The notes: generated by a model not told the origin, from the sequence alone. A DNA stretch of 64,000 bases from Xanthomonas sp. DAR 80977 (GCF_041240605.1 NZ_CP162487.1:4843001-4907000); one strand, 5' to 3'; numbered from the stretch's first letter, positions 1-8,966 are shown. Program-made: numbers and translations.

Positions 1-791
1 GCCAGTTGCATGTCCGCCACGCGCTCGCTGCCGCCGGCCAGGAACGCCAGTTCGGCGCTGTCCACCTGCCTGACCGCGCGCTGCTGGCCGATGCCGCGCA
101 CTGCGCGCCGCAGCCGCACGGCCAACGCGCAGGCCAGCCCGATCGCCGCCAGGAACAGCAGCAGGAACGAACCGCCGCGCCAGTGCAGCGGCGACGCGGC
201 GGTATTGATCGAACTCAGCCACCCGCCCAGCAGCAGCGTCGCCAGCAGCCACAGCCACAGCGCCTTGCCGTACTCGTGCGGCATCGACCAACGCCGCGCC
301 GGGACGTCGCTACGCAACCGCAGTTGCGGCGTTGCGGTGCCGGCCGGCGCCGGCCAGCACGCCGCCGGCGGTTCGCCGAAATGGCAGCGGTAGCGCGCCA
401 GGGTGGTCCGGTACTGCAGCGCGTGGCGTTCGGTATCGGCGGCGTCGCCGCGCCCGGGCCGATGATGCAGCGTGGTCTGCAACACCTGCGGGCAGAAGCG
501 CTGCCAGTATTCGTGGGTATCGGTGAGATGGGCATGCCAGACCTGGTCGATCCGCGCGCTGGGCGTCGCGTTCTCGCCTCCGCTGCAGGCCAGGAAGCAG
601 AAGCGCCGGTATTCCTCCACTGCCTGCGCGGCCTCGACCAGGGAGACCCTGGCTTCCTTGGCCACCCGGCGCACGAACACCGGCAGCGCGTCGTCTTCCT
701 CGCCGAAACGGTAGGCCTGCAAGCGCTGCCACAATGCCTGTTGCGCGGCATCGGCGTGGGGCAGCGGCGCCGGATCGGCGGATGCGGTCAT
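1..791 (-). CDS. TIGR04222-like membrane protein with GRDP-like N-terminus (C-terminus cut by window edge)
   Basis: The frame is open from an ATG at 791 to the window edge, so about 263 residues are visible and the C-terminus is missing. Residues 81-96 (IDQVWHAHLTDTHEYW) match the VWH.H..DT..Y signature of GRDP-like proteins. Two hydrophobic segments follow at about 185-205 and 215-235. A cytoplasmic-looking stretch with AELAFLAGGSERVAD at about 245-260 is the part that recalls TIGR04222 membrane proteins. The ATG lies 13 bases beyond the stop of the gene before it, so it is probably the last visible member of the lipid-type operon at 0.8-5.0 kb. An in-frame overlap start does not exist because the ATG at 808 gives only a six-codon ORF. 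The molecular function is unknown; family assignment is from memory. Confidence 0.75.
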   Translation of the reverse strand, partial: MTASADPAPLPHADAAQQALWQRLQAYRFGEEDDALPVFVRRVAKEARVSLVEAAQAVEEYRRFCFLACSGGENATPSARIDQVWHAHLTDTHEYWQRFCPQVLQTTLHHRPGRGDAADTERHALQYRTTLARYRCHFGEPPAACWPAPAGTATPQLRLRSDVPARRWSMPHEYGKALWLWLLATLLLGGWLSSINTAASPLHWRGGSFLLLFLAAIGLACALAVRLRRAVRGIGQQRAVRQVDSAELAFLAGGSERVADMQL

Positions 792-804
792 GGCCTGCAC
801 TCCG

Positions 805-1239
805 TCATGCGAACTGCGCCGCGATCGGCGCCGCCAGCAGCGCCAGCAGCTGCAGCGCCAGGCTGGCGACCTGCCGCAGCAGCAGGCCGCGCATGCCGCG
901 CCAGCGCGCCTGCCAGTCGCGCGGCGGCGGCAGCCGGCGCAGCAGGCCGAGCCGGTGCAGGGCGGCGTCGAGATCGCTGCCGGCCTGGTCGAGATCCGCT
1001 TCGGCCAGCGCCGCCTCCAGCAGCGCCACATCCAGGCCGACGCGCGCGGCCCAGTAGCGTTGCAGCAGGCCGGCGAGCACGCTGAGCAGGCACAAGGCCG
1101 CCGCCACCGTTGCACCGGCGTTGCCGTACCACGCACCCAGCAGCAAGGCGACGGCGAGCAGCGCCAGCGACAGCCGATCCAGCGGCGCGGCCTGCCTCAA
1201 CAGCGCCGCCATCGTGCGCAGCTGCAGCGGCGTGCTCAT
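805..1239 (-). CDS. Small membrane protein of the ynb-like operon, function unknown
   Basis: This 144-residue protein begins at an ATG that overlaps the stop of the preceding phosphatase gene by four bases (ATGA at 1236-1239), which argues for translational coupling and a real gene. It has two adjacent hydrophobic segments near residues 22-60, an acidic, leucine-rich soluble stretch (about 70-105), and a hydrophobic C-terminal segment rich in Leu and Ala. I do not recognise the family. It sits where no E. coli ynb counterpart is expected, between the PAP2 phosphatase and the TIGR04222-like protein, so it may be a clade-specific accessory of that membrane system. Confidence 0.7.
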   Translation of the reverse strand: MSTPLQLRTMAALLRQAAPLDRLSLALLAVALLLGAWYGNAGATVAAALCLLSVLAGLLQRYWAARVGLDVALLEAALAEADLDQAGSDLDAALHRLGLLRRLPPPRDWQARWRGMRGLLLRQVASLALQLLALLAAPIAAQFA

Positions 1240-2573
1240 GCCGGCACTCCCAGTGCCTGCCGCGATACGGCCGGCGCGGCGCAGGCGGCGGCAATGGCGT
1301 GGCGTTGCGCAGGGCCCAGCACGATCCGCGTCGCGCGCGTGCGCAACAGCGCGAGCGCGGCGTCCAGATTCTCGGCGCGACCGCTATGCAGCAGCCAGGT
1401 GGCGACCGCGGCGGCGCTGCGCGAATAGCCCAGCGCGCAGCACACCAGCACCGGACCGTGGCGGCGTGCGGCCTCGATCGCGGCCGCGGCCTCGCGCAGT
1501 GCAACTGCGGGCGGCGCGACCAGGTCCAGCATCGGCACGCAGCGATCATGCGCGCCGGCATCGCGCAACGACAGTTCGGCGCAGACGTCGACCACTGCGG
1601 CGAAGGCCACGCGCTCGCCGCGGCCGGGAAGCCGCCCCAGCCAGACGCCGTCGGCGATCTCGCGTGGCGCCGGATCGCGCCGGGTCCAGGCGCGCGCGTT
1701 GAGCCAGGCCGCGGCCAGGTAGGGCGCGTACAGCCAGCGCGCGGCCAGGCTGAGGCGGCCGTCGGCGCGCTTCTGCAGGCCGGGCGCGCCGAGCAGCGCG
1801 TAGTCGAACGCGACCAGCAGCAGCGACAGCGCCGGCCACAGCAGCCACCATCCTGCGCCGCCGACACCCCAGGCCAGCGCGACGCAGGCGGCGCTGCCGA
1901 ACAGATAGGCGCCAGCCAGCCGCCAGCGCACCGGATCGCGCGCCAGCGCCAGCGCGCTCCACGGCGGCGCGATGCGCTGCGGCCACAGCCACACGCACAG
2001 CCAGCCGGCGGCCAGGCCGGTGGGAATGTCCAGGAAGTGGTGCTGGTAGGTGGTCAGCACCGACACCCCGATCAGCGCGAACCAGGCGTGCAGCAGGCCG
2101 CGCGCGAGCCCATGCAGGTGCTGTGCGTAGCGCACCCACAACACCACCAGCAGCACGATGTGCAGCGACGGCGCCTGGTTGAACGGCTTGTCGAAGCCGA
2201 GCAGCACCGCGAACAGCCAGCCGAACACGCCGTCGCTGGGCGGCCGCTCGAAGCTGAAACGCAGCGGCCACAGCAGGAAACAGCTCACCGCCAGCAGCTG
2301 CGCGGTCAGCAGCCGCCGGGCATGGGTGTCCAGCTCGGCGCGCGTGCGGCAGACGAAGAACGAGGCCACGTAGAACAGGTCGATCGACCAGTACGGCACG
2401 ATCGTCCACGGCCAGAACGGGATCTGCGTTTCCCACGCGAACGGCAGCGACGGCACGTGCGCACGGCGCGCGGCCAGCGTGTTGGCCAGGCCGTAGCTGA
2501 GGAAGAAGAACGGCCCGAGCAGCGCCAGCCACGCCAGCGCACGCCGCCATGGCCGCGGCGCCGGCTCGCTCAC
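1236..2573 (-). CDS. ynbD: PAP2 phosphatase fused to dual-specificity phosphatase (YnbD-like)
   Basis: The 445-residue protein starts with a GTG that overlaps the TGA of the upstream gene (GTGA, 2570-2573). The N-terminal two thirds contain about six membrane segments and PAP2 features: PSLH and the HHFLDIPTG motif that supplies the second catalytic His. The C-terminal third is a dual-specificity phosphatase domain with the P-loop VCCALGYSRSA, a Cys-x5-Arg signature near residues 378-384. Length and domain order match E. coli YnbD (about 430 aa). It probably dephosphorylates a lipid phosphate or phosphoalcohol made by the CDP-alcohol enzyme of the same operon; the substrate is not known. Confidence 0.88.
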   Translation of the reverse strand: MSEPAPRPWRRALAWLALLGPFFFLSYGLANTLAARRAHVPSLPFAWETQIPFWPWTIVPYWSIDLFYVASFFVCRTRAELDTHARRLLTAQLLAVSCFLLWPLRFSFERPPSDGVFGWLFAVLLGFDKPFNQAPSLHIVLLVVLWVRYAQHLHGLARGLLHAWFALIGVSVLTTYQHHFLDIPTGLAAGWLCVWLWPQRIAPPWSALALARDPVRWRLAGAYLFGSAACVALAWGVGGAGWWLLWPALSLLLVAFDYALLGAPGLQKRADGRLSLAARWLYAPYLAAAWLNARAWTRRDPAPREIADGVWLGRLPGRGERVAFAAVVDVCAELSLRDAGAHDRCVPMLDLVAPPAVALREAAAAIEAARRHGPVLVCCALGYSRSAAAVATWLLHSGRAENLDAALALLRTRATRIVLGPAQRHAIAAACAAPAVSRQALGVPA

Positions 2574-4324
2574 GGCGCGATCCGCTGCGCCAGCGACACG
2601 GTGAAGATGCCCCATGCGTCGATGCGCTGTTCGAGCTTGCGGAAGCCGGCCGCGCGCACCAGTTCGTCCATCTCCTGCTGGGTGCGGCGGCGCATCACCC
2701 AGGCCGCGCCGCCACGGTGGCTGGTCAGCGCGCGGGCGATGAACTCCAGCTGCGGGTGCCAGGGCTGGCCGGTGTAGGCGAGATAGCCGCCCGGCTCGAC
2801 CGCCGCGGCCACGCCCTGCAGCGAGCGCAGCACCTGGTCGTTGTCGGGGAACAGTTCGTACAGGCCGGACACCACCGCCAGCGTCGGCCGCGGCTGCAGC
2901 GCGGCCAGCGCGTCGCGGTCGAAGGCGTCGCCCTGCTCGAAGCGGGCGATGTCGGCGGCGCCGAGCTCGGCGATCAGCGCGCGCCCGCGTTCCACGTTCA
3001 AGGCGCTGAAATCGCGCAGCACGATCGCATCGGCGCGCTGTTCGCCGCCGGCCAGCGCTTCGAGCACATAGCGGCCGTGGCCGGCGGCGATGTCGAGCAC
3101 CCGCACCGGCGCACCGGCGGCGCGCAGGCGCTGCATCGCCAGGCGCAGCAGTTCGTGCAGATGGGTGCGGCGCACGCGGATGCCGCGCCAGCCGATCGCA
3201 TCGAGATAATTGCGGTCGATGAAGCGCCCCAGCGGTCCCTTGCCGGCGGCGCGGTCGCGGTAGATGTAGTCCAGCGTGCTGCCGGAATCGAAGCCGGTCT
3301 GCAGGCCCAGCGCCACGCCCTCGGACAGCGTGCCGCCGAAGCGCAGGTTGGCGCGCACGAAGCGCCAGCGCAGGTCCTGCACGCTGTACTTCTGCGGCGG
3401 CCAGGCCAGCCGCTCGGCCTCCTCGAAGGTCGGCCCGCGCCGGTGCGCCTGCAGCAGGCTGGGCAGCGCCGGGGCCTCGGCGAAGCGCTCGCGCACGAAG
3501 CGGCGGATCTGCGCCAGCGCCGGCGCGCGGTCGCGCTCGCCCAGGGTGTCGTGGAAGAACCCGGGCAGCAGGTGGCGCTCCTTCACCGGCGAGGACAGCC
3601 GCTCGTAGAAACGGTCCTGCGGGCCGCGGTGCACGACGAAGTCGTCGCCGGACACCAGCAACTGCACCGGCACGGTGATCGCCTGCGCGTCGCCGACCAC
3701 GCGGTCGGCCGCGGCGTACACGCCCAGCAGCACCCGCACCGAGATCGGCCGGGTGATCAGCGGATCGTCGCGGTAGCTGGCCACGCGCGCCGGGTCGTGG
3801 GTGAGCCATTGCGGCTTGACGTAGCTGTTGACGAAGAAATTGCCGCGCAGCTTGTGCAGCAGCGCCAGCCCCGGCCGCGCGAACGGCACGTACAGCTTGA
3901 CCTTGAACGCCGGCGAGGCCAGCACCAGCGCGCGCAGCGGCGGCGCGTAGTCGTGCACCCAGGTGCTGGCGATCACCGCGCCCACGCTCTGCGCGATCAC
4001 CACGATGTCCTGCACCGCGATGCCGTGGGTGTCGCCGATGTGGGCGATGAAGCGGTCCAGGTCGCGCACCAGCGCCGGGAAGCCGGGCGCATCGCCGCGC
4101 ACGCCGGGCGAGCGGCCGTTGCCGCGCGCATCCCAGGCGAACATCGCGCACTCGTCCAGGCCCAGCTCCTCGGCCAGGTGCAGCACCCGCCCCGAATGCT
4201 CGTGGCCGCGGTGCAGCAGCACCACCGCGCGTGGCGGCGCTGCGGGCGCCGTCGCCGGCCAGTGCCGGTAGAACAACCGTGTTCCGTCGAAACTGCAAAA
4301 CTCGCTTTCGCTGACCTGCCGCAT
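2570..4324 (-). CDS. ynbC: Bifunctional alpha/beta hydrolase and SAM-dependent methyltransferase (YnbC-like)
   Basis: This 584-residue protein carries an alpha/beta hydrolase domain over roughly residues 1-290: MFAWDARGNGRSPG, then the nucleophile elbow IAQSVGA, in which Ala replaces the usual first Gly of GxSxG. A class I methyltransferase domain follows at about 370-540 with the SAM-binding motif VLDIAAGHGRY. The size matches E. coli YnbC (585 aa). It lies between a CDP-alcohol phosphotransferase gene and a PAP2 phosphatase gene, and overlaps the latter, so it likely acts on a membrane lipid or acylated headgroup. The real substrate for either domain is unknown. Confidence 0.88.
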   Translation of the reverse strand: MRQVSESEFCSFDGTRLFYRHWPATAPAAPPRAVVLLHRGHEHSGRVLHLAEELGLDECAMFAWDARGNGRSPGVRGDAPGFPALVRDLDRFIAHIGDTHGIAVQDIVVIAQSVGAVIASTWVHDYAPPLRALVLASPAFKVKLYVPFARPGLALLHKLRGNFFVNSYVKPQWLTHDPARVASYRDDPLITRPISVRVLLGVYAAADRVVGDAQAITVPVQLLVSGDDFVVHRGPQDRFYERLSSPVKERHLLPGFFHDTLGERDRAPALAQIRRFVRERFAEAPALPSLLQAHRRGPTFEEAERLAWPPQKYSVQDLRWRFVRANLRFGGTLSEGVALGLQTGFDSGSTLDYIYRDRAAGKGPLGRFIDRNYLDAIGWRGIRVRRTHLHELLRLAMQRLRAAGAPVRVLDIAAGHGRYVLEALAGGEQRADAIVLRDFSALNVERGRALIAELGAADIARFEQGDAFDRDALAALQPRPTLAVVSGLYELFPDNDQVLRSLQGVAAAVEPGGYLAYTGQPWHPQLEFIARALTSHRGGAAWVMRRRTQQEMDELVRAAGFRKLEQRIDAWGIFTVSLAQRIAP

Positions 4325-4404
4325 CCGTTGCCGATTCCCTTGCCGTCGCCGTGAGTGTCGCTACCGCTTCTTCCGTGTCGTTGCCGTGGCCGCCGCCGCG
4401 CGGT

Positions 4405-5019
4405 TCAGCGCGATGCCGCCTCGCGCAGGCCGGCGGCCACGCGCCGCACGACCGTCGCCGCGCACAGCGCCGCCAGCACGATCGCGAACCCGTCCACCGT
4501 CTTCGCCCCCACCCAGCCACCGGCCAGCAGCAACCCCAGCAGGCCGATGGCGAAGGCGCGGTCGCTCTTGCCCATCGGCCCGTCGTAGCGCCTGCCGGCG
4601 CCGACCATCAGCCCCAACACCCCGGCATACTCGGTCAATGCCGCGGCCAGCGCCAGCGCCCACAGCCAGCCGGCCGCCGCGCCGGGCACGCTGGCCAGGC
4701 TCAGGTACAGCGCCGCATCGGCGATCACGTCGCTCAATTCGTTGAGGTAGGCGCCCAGCTTCGACTGCTGCCCGAACTCGCGCGCCAGCATCCCGTCGAC
4801 CGCGTTCAAGGCCATGCGCAGCAGCATCCACGCCGGCAGCAACGCGTACCACAGCGGCTGCGCCGGCGCGCGCCAGAACACCCAGGCGGCGACCAGCAGC
4901 GACACCGCGGCCGCGCCCACGGTGACCTGGTTGGCGGTCGCGCCGAGCCGGTACAGGCCGCGCACCCCGGGGCGCAGCAGGTCCTGGAAGCGTCCTTTCA
5001 GTGCGTAGATCGAAACCAT
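4405..5019 (-). CDS. ynbA: CDP-alcohol phosphatidyltransferase-family protein (YnbA-like) with Asp-to-Asn changes
   Basis: The 204-residue membrane protein should transfer a phosphoalcohol from a CDP donor, as others of its family do. The signature normally written D-x2-D-G-x2-A-R-x8-G-x3-D-x3-D is present as N72-A-V-D75-G-M-L-A-R ... G89-A-Y-L-N93-E-L-S-D97: the first and third aspartates are Asn. The E. coli YnbA sequence, as I recall it, has the same two replacements, so this looks like a subfamily trait, not damage. I chose ATG 5019 because length and N-terminus match YnbA; ATG 5040 would add seven residues. It is the first gene of the operon that continues to position 1. Confidence 0.85.
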   Translation of the reverse strand: MVSIYALKGRFQDLLRPGVRGLYRLGATANQVTVGAAAVSLLVAAWVFWRAPAQPLWYALLPAWMLLRMALNAVDGMLAREFGQQSKLGAYLNELSDVIADAALYLSLASVPGAAAGWLWALALAAALTEYAGVLGLMVGAGRRYDGPMGKSDRAFAIGLLGLLLAGGWVGAKTVDGFAIVLAALCAATVVRRVAAGLREAASR

Positions 5020-5097
5020 TGCGGGGTCCTGAGGGTCCATGCCGGGGCGGCGCAGCCTACAATATCGGCTCCCCGCTCCGATGTGTGCCCTGCCCCC

Positions 5098-6684
5098 ATG
5101 TCCTCCGATTTCCTGCCCGTGCGCCGGGCATTGCTGTCCGTTTCCGACAAGACCGGCCTGATCGACCTGGCCCGTGCGCTGGCCGCGCGCAACGTGGAAC
5201 TGCTGTCCACCGGCGGCACCGCCAAGGCGCTGCGCGAGGCTGGGCTGGCGGTCAAGGACGTGTCCGAGCTGACCGGCTTCCCGGAAATGATGGACGGCCG
5301 GGTCAAGACCCTGCACCCGCTGGTGCACGGCGGCCTGCTCGGCCGCGCCGGCACCGACGACGCGGTGATGGCCGAACACGGCATCGCCGCGATCGACCTG
5401 CTGGTGCTGAACCTGTACCCGTTCGAGGCGGTCACCGCCAAGGCCGACTGCACGCTCGCCGACGCGGTGGAGAACATCGACATCGGCGGCCCGGCGATGC
5501 TGCGCTCGGCGGCGAAGAACTTCGCGCGCGTGGCGGTGGCCACCGATCCGGCGCAATACCCCGACCTGCTCGCCGAACTGGAGGCGCACGACGGCCAGCT
5601 GTCGGCGGCCAAGCGCTTCGCGCTGTCGGTGGCCGCGTTCAACCGCGTCGCCCAGTACGACGCGGCGATCAGCAATTACCTGTCGGCGGTGGCCGACCCC
5701 GCGCAGGATGTGCCGGCGCGCAGCGCGTTCCCGGCGCAGGCCAACGGCAGCTTCGTCAAGGTGATGGACCTGCGCTACGGCGAGAACCCGCACCAGCAGG
5801 CCGCGTTCTACCGCGACCTGTGCCCGGCCCCGGGGTCGCTGGCCACGTTCGAACAGCTGCAGGGCAAGGAGCTGAGCTACAACAACATCGCCGACAGCGA
5901 CGCGGCCTGGGAATGCGTGCGCCAGTTCGACGCGCCGGCCTGCGTCATCGTCAAGCACGCCAATCCGTGCGGCGTGGCGGTGGGCGCCGGCTGCGGCGAT
6001 GCCTACGAGCTGGCCTACGCCACCGATCCGACCAGCGCCTTCGGCGGCATCCTCGCCTTCAACCGCCCGCTGGACGCGGCCACCGCCAAGGTCATCCTCG
6101 ACCGCCAGTTCGTCGAGGTGCTGATCGCCCCGGACTACGACGAGGCGGCGCTCGAATACGCGAAGAAGAAGGCCAACGTGCGCGTGCTGCGCATTCCACT
6201 GGCGCCCGCGTCCAGCGGCTTCATCGACACCAAGCGCATCGGCTCGGGCCTGCTGATGCAGACCGCCGACGACCGCGTGGTGAGCCGCGACGAACTCAAG
6301 GTGGTCACCCGGCTGGCGCCGAGCGAGGCGCAGTTCGCCGACCTGCTGTTCGCGTGGAAGGTGGCCAAGTACGTCAAGTCCAACGCCATCGTCTACGCCA
6401 AGGACCACCGCACCATCGGCGTCGGCGCCGGGCAGATGAGCCGGGTGTATTCGGCGCGCATCGCCGGGATCAAGGCCGCCGACGCGGACCTGGTGGTGGA
6501 GGGCTCGGTGATGGCCTCCGACGCGTTCTTCCCGTTCCGCGACGGCATCGACGCGGCCGCGGCGGCCGGCATCAAGGCGGTGATCCAGCCCGGCGGCTCG
6601 ATGCGCGACGGCGAGGTGATCGCCGCCGCCGACGAGCACGGCATCGCCATGGTGTTCACCGGCGTGCGGCATTTCCGGCATTGA
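5098..6684 (+). CDS. purH: Bifunctional AICAR formyltransferase / IMP cyclohydrolase
   Basis: The 528-residue protein carries out the last two steps of IMP synthesis: formylation of AICAR with 10-formyl-THF and ring closure to IMP. The N-terminal MGS-like cyclohydrolase domain (about 1-150) shows LLSTGGTAKALREAG and GFPEMMDGRVKTLHP. The transformylase domain contains VKHANPCGVAVG with the catalytic Lys-His pair near residues 284-285, and SNAIVYAKD. The ATG at 5098 gives the family-typical length. A TACAAT hexamer at 5058-5063 could be the -10 of its promoter, without a convincing -35. The gene is divergent from the ynb-like operon and is separated from purD by one lipoprotein gene. Confidence 0.98.
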   Translation: MSSDFLPVRRALLSVSDKTGLIDLARALAARNVELLSTGGTAKALREAGLAVKDVSELTGFPEMMDGRVKTLHPLVHGGLLGRAGTDDAVMAEHGIAAIDLLVLNLYPFEAVTAKADCTLADAVENIDIGGPAMLRSAAKNFARVAVATDPAQYPDLLAELEAHDGQLSAAKRFALSVAAFNRVAQYDAAISNYLSAVADPAQDVPARSAFPAQANGSFVKVMDLRYGENPHQQAAFYRDLCPAPGSLATFEQLQGKELSYNNIADSDAAWECVRQFDAPACVIVKHANPCGVAVGAGCGDAYELAYATDPTSAFGGILAFNRPLDAATAKVILDRQFVEVLIAPDYDEAALEYAKKKANVRVLRIPLAPASSGFIDTKRIGSGLLMQTADDRVVSRDELKVVTRLAPSEAQFADLLFAWKVAKYVKSNAIVYAKDHRTIGVGAGQMSRVYSARIAGIKAADADLVVEGSVMASDAFFPFRDGIDAAAAAGIKAVIQPGGSMRDGEVIAAADEHGIAMVFTGVRHFRH

Positions 6685-6703
6685 GCGGCCAGGGACCGGC
6701 ACG

Positions 6704-7561
6704 ATGACCTCCCACCCGTTGCGCCACGGCCTGCCGCTGCTGCTCGCGCTCGGCATGGCGGGCTGCAAGCCGACCGCGGCACCGGCGCCGGCCGCAGCGG
6801 CCGCAGCGCCGGCGGCGAGCGCCACCCCCGCACAGGCCGCGCACGTGCCGCGCACCGAACGCCTGCAGGCCTTCCTGCAGTCGCGCTACGGCAAGCAGGC
6901 GCGCCTGTCGGAGAGCTGGTCCGGGCAGGTGGATGGCAACGCGGTGCAGAGCGAGGTCTGCGCCGAACAGCCGGTGGTGGTCGGCGACCAGATCCAGCAA
7001 CTGCTGGCGGTCTGCCACCGGCTCAGCGACGGCGGCCATGCCAATCCGGGACTAATCGATTTCCTGATCCTGCGCGACGACGGCCAGGGCCTGGCGGTGG
7101 TGGCCGAAAAGTTGGCCGACGGCTTCGGCAGCGACGGCGATCCGGGCGCGGTGGACATCCTGCGCCTGGGCAGCGACTTCTACGGCTTCGTGGTCTACAG
7201 CAGCTGGATCGGGCAAGGCACCGTGCTGGAATCGCAGGACCTGGTGTTGCCCGGCCCCAAGGGCCTGGTCGCCGCCGGCTCGGTGCGCCAGCACATCGAC
7301 AACCACGGCGCGCTGGATTGCAGCGATGAGGGCCGCGATCCGCAGCAGACCGCCGCGCAATGCCAGGCGCAACTGTTCGACGTGGACTTCAAGCTCGCCG
7401 TGGACGACAGCGATCCGGCCGCACGGGTGTGGCCGGTGACCATCGAGGAACGCGGCCTGTCCTGCGGCAAGACCCTCGGCACCACCCAGGTGTTCGCGTT
7501 CGACACGACCCGTTGGGCCTATCCGTTCCCCGATTCGATGCAGCGCGAAGCCTGCGAATAG
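6704..7561 (+). CDS. Putative lipoprotein, unknown function
   Basis: The 285-residue product has an N-terminal signal peptide ending in a lipobox (LALGMAGC, Cys near residue 22) followed by a low-complexity Ala/Pro linker to about residue 48, so it is probably an outer or inner membrane lipoprotein. The rest is a soluble domain with several cysteines (CAEQ, CHRL, CSDEG, QCQAQ, LSCGK and a C-terminal CE) that could form periplasmic disulfides. I recognise no family motif. It starts 19 bases after the purH stop and ends 28 bases before purD, so it is probably co-transcribed with the purine genes, though nothing in its sequence suggests a purine role. Confidence 0.85.
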   Translation: MTSHPLRHGLPLLLALGMAGCKPTAAPAPAAAAAAPAASATPAQAAHVPRTERLQAFLQSRYGKQARLSESWSGQVDGNAVQSEVCAEQPVVVGDQIQQLLAVCHRLSDGGHANPGLIDFLILRDDGQGLAVVAEKLADGFGSDGDPGAVDILRLGSDFYGFVVYSSWIGQGTVLESQDLVLPGPKGLVAAGSVRQHIDNHGALDCSDEGRDPQQTAAQCQAQLFDVDFKLAVDDSDPAARVWPVTIEERGLSCGKTLGTTQVFAFDTTRWAYPFPDSMQREACE

Positions 7562-7589
7562 TCCCTCCTTCGACATCACGAGACACGCC

Positions 7590-8879
7590 TTGAAAATCCT
7601 CGTCATCGGCTCCGGCGGCCGCGAACACGCCTTGTCCTGGAAGCTGGCCCAATCCCCGCGCGTCAGCGAAGTGCTGGTCGCCCCGGGCAATGCCGGCACC
7701 GCCATTGAAACCAAGTGCCGCAACGTGGCGGTCAAGGTCGACGACCTGGACGGGCTGCTCAAGCTGGCCCAGGACGAGGCGGTGGCGCTGACCGTGGTCG
7801 GCCCGGAAGTGCCGCTGGTGCTGGGCGTGGTGGACCGCTTCCGCGCCGCCGGCCTGCGCATCTTCGGCCCCAGCGCCCAGGCCGCGCAGCTGGAAGGCAG
7901 CAAGGCCTTCGCCAAGGAATTCCTGCAGCGCCACGGCATCCCGACTGCGTTCTACGAGGTGCACACCGAGGTGGACGCGGCGCTGGCCTACGTGCGCGCC
8001 AAGGGCGCGCCGATCGTCATCAAGGCCGACGGCCTGGCCGCCGGCAAGGGCGTGATCGTGGCGATGACCCTGGACGAGGCCGAGGCCGCGGTGCGCGACA
8101 TGCTCTCCGGCAACGCGTTCGGCGATGCCGGTGCGCGCGTGGTGATCGAGGAATTCCTCGACGGCGAGGAAGCCAGCTTCATCTCCATGGTCGATGGCGC
8201 CACCGCGCTGCCGATGGCCACCAGCCAGGACCACAAGCGCGTCGGCGACGGCGACACCGGCCCCAACACCGGCGGCATGGGCGCGTATTCGCCGGCGCCG
8301 GTGGTCACCGCCGAGGTGCACGCGCGGGTGATGCGCGAGGTGGTGGAGCCGACCGTGCAGGGCATGATCGCCGACGGCGTGCCGTTCACCGGCTTCCTGT
8401 ATGCCGGACTGATGATCGACGCCGACGGCGCGCCGAAGGTGATCGAGTTCAACGTGCGCTTCGGCGATCCGGAGACGCAGCCGGTGATGCTGCGCCTGCA
8501 GTCGGACCTGGTGGAGCTGGTCGAGGCGGCGATCGACGGACGCCTGCATGCGACCCAGGCACAGTGGGATCCGCGCCCGTCGCTGGGCGTGGTGCTGGCG
8601 GCGGCGCCGTATCCGGAAACGCCGGTCACCGGCGAGGCGATCGACGGCCTGGACGAGGTGCCGGGCAGCGCCAAGGTGTTCCACGCCGGCACCCGGCTGG
8701 ACGACCAGGGCCGCGTGCTCAGCGCCGGCGGGCGCGTGCTGTGCGTGGCCGCGCTGGGCGACAGCGTGTCCGAGGCGCAGCGCAATGCGTATGCAGGCGT
8801 GGCGCGGATCCACTGGCCCAGCGAATTCCATCGCAGCGATATCGGCTGGCGCGCGATCGCGCGCGATCGCGGCGAATAG
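7590..8879 (+). CDS. purD: Phosphoribosylamine-glycine ligase (GAR synthetase)
   Basis: The 429-residue enzyme joins phosphoribosylamine and glycine using ATP in purine synthesis. The N-terminal motif MKILVIGSGGREHALSWKL, the ATP-grasp segments (IVIKADGLAAGKGVIV at about 145-160) and the metal-binding stretch EFNVRFGDPETQ near 290 are all present. The start codon is TTG at 7590; no ATG or GTG precedes the conserved N-terminus in frame, so TTG is well supported. The sequence ahead of it (CACGAGACACGCC) offers only a weak ribosome binding site, which suggests modest translation or coupling to the lipoprotein gene. A REP-type palindrome follows the stop. Confidence 0.98.
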   Translation: MKILVIGSGGREHALSWKLAQSPRVSEVLVAPGNAGTAIETKCRNVAVKVDDLDGLLKLAQDEAVALTVVGPEVPLVLGVVDRFRAAGLRIFGPSAQAAQLEGSKAFAKEFLQRHGIPTAFYEVHTEVDAALAYVRAKGAPIVIKADGLAAGKGVIVAMTLDEAEAAVRDMLSGNAFGDAGARVVIEEFLDGEEASFISMVDGATALPMATSQDHKRVGDGDTGPNTGGMGAYSPAPVVTAEVHARVMREVVEPTVQGMIADGVPFTGFLYAGLMIDADGAPKVIEFNVRFGDPETQPVMLRLQSDLVELVEAAIDGRLHATQAQWDPRPSLGVVLAAAPYPETPVTGEAIDGLDEVPGSAKVFHAGTRLDDQGRVLSAGGRVLCVAALGDSVSEAQRNAYAGVARIHWPSEFHRSDIGWRAIARDRGE

Positions 8880-8894
8880 GCCGCACGCCGCCCC

Positions 8895-8966
8895 CCTGTA
8901 AGAGCGGCTTCAGCCGCGACGGGCCTTGCCGATGCATCCCGTCGCGGCTGAAGCCGCTCCTACAGG
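8895..8966. repeat. REP/REPIN-type palindrome
   Basis: Two inverted copies of a unit reading TGTA.GAGCGGCTTCAGCC and then GCGAC face each other across a 15-base spacer, forming a hairpin of about 28 bp with one mismatch (TAAGAGC in the left arm, TAGGAGC in the right). The same unit recurs at 27653-27721 and 57302-57372. It lies between purD and the UDG-like gene and could also act as a transcript end. Confidence 0.9.

Noticed and set aside
1110..2777. Long plus-strand ORF of 555 codons opposite the phosphatase gene
   Set aside because: It is Arg/Gln/Ala-rich without domain features, as expected for a shadow frame in GC-rich DNA; the minus-strand frame has PAP2 and phosphatase motifs.
5041..5097. 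Purine riboswitch or PurR operator ahead of purH
   Set aside because: The leader is too short for a purine riboswitch and no palindromic PurR-like site is seen; only a lone -10-like TACAAT.
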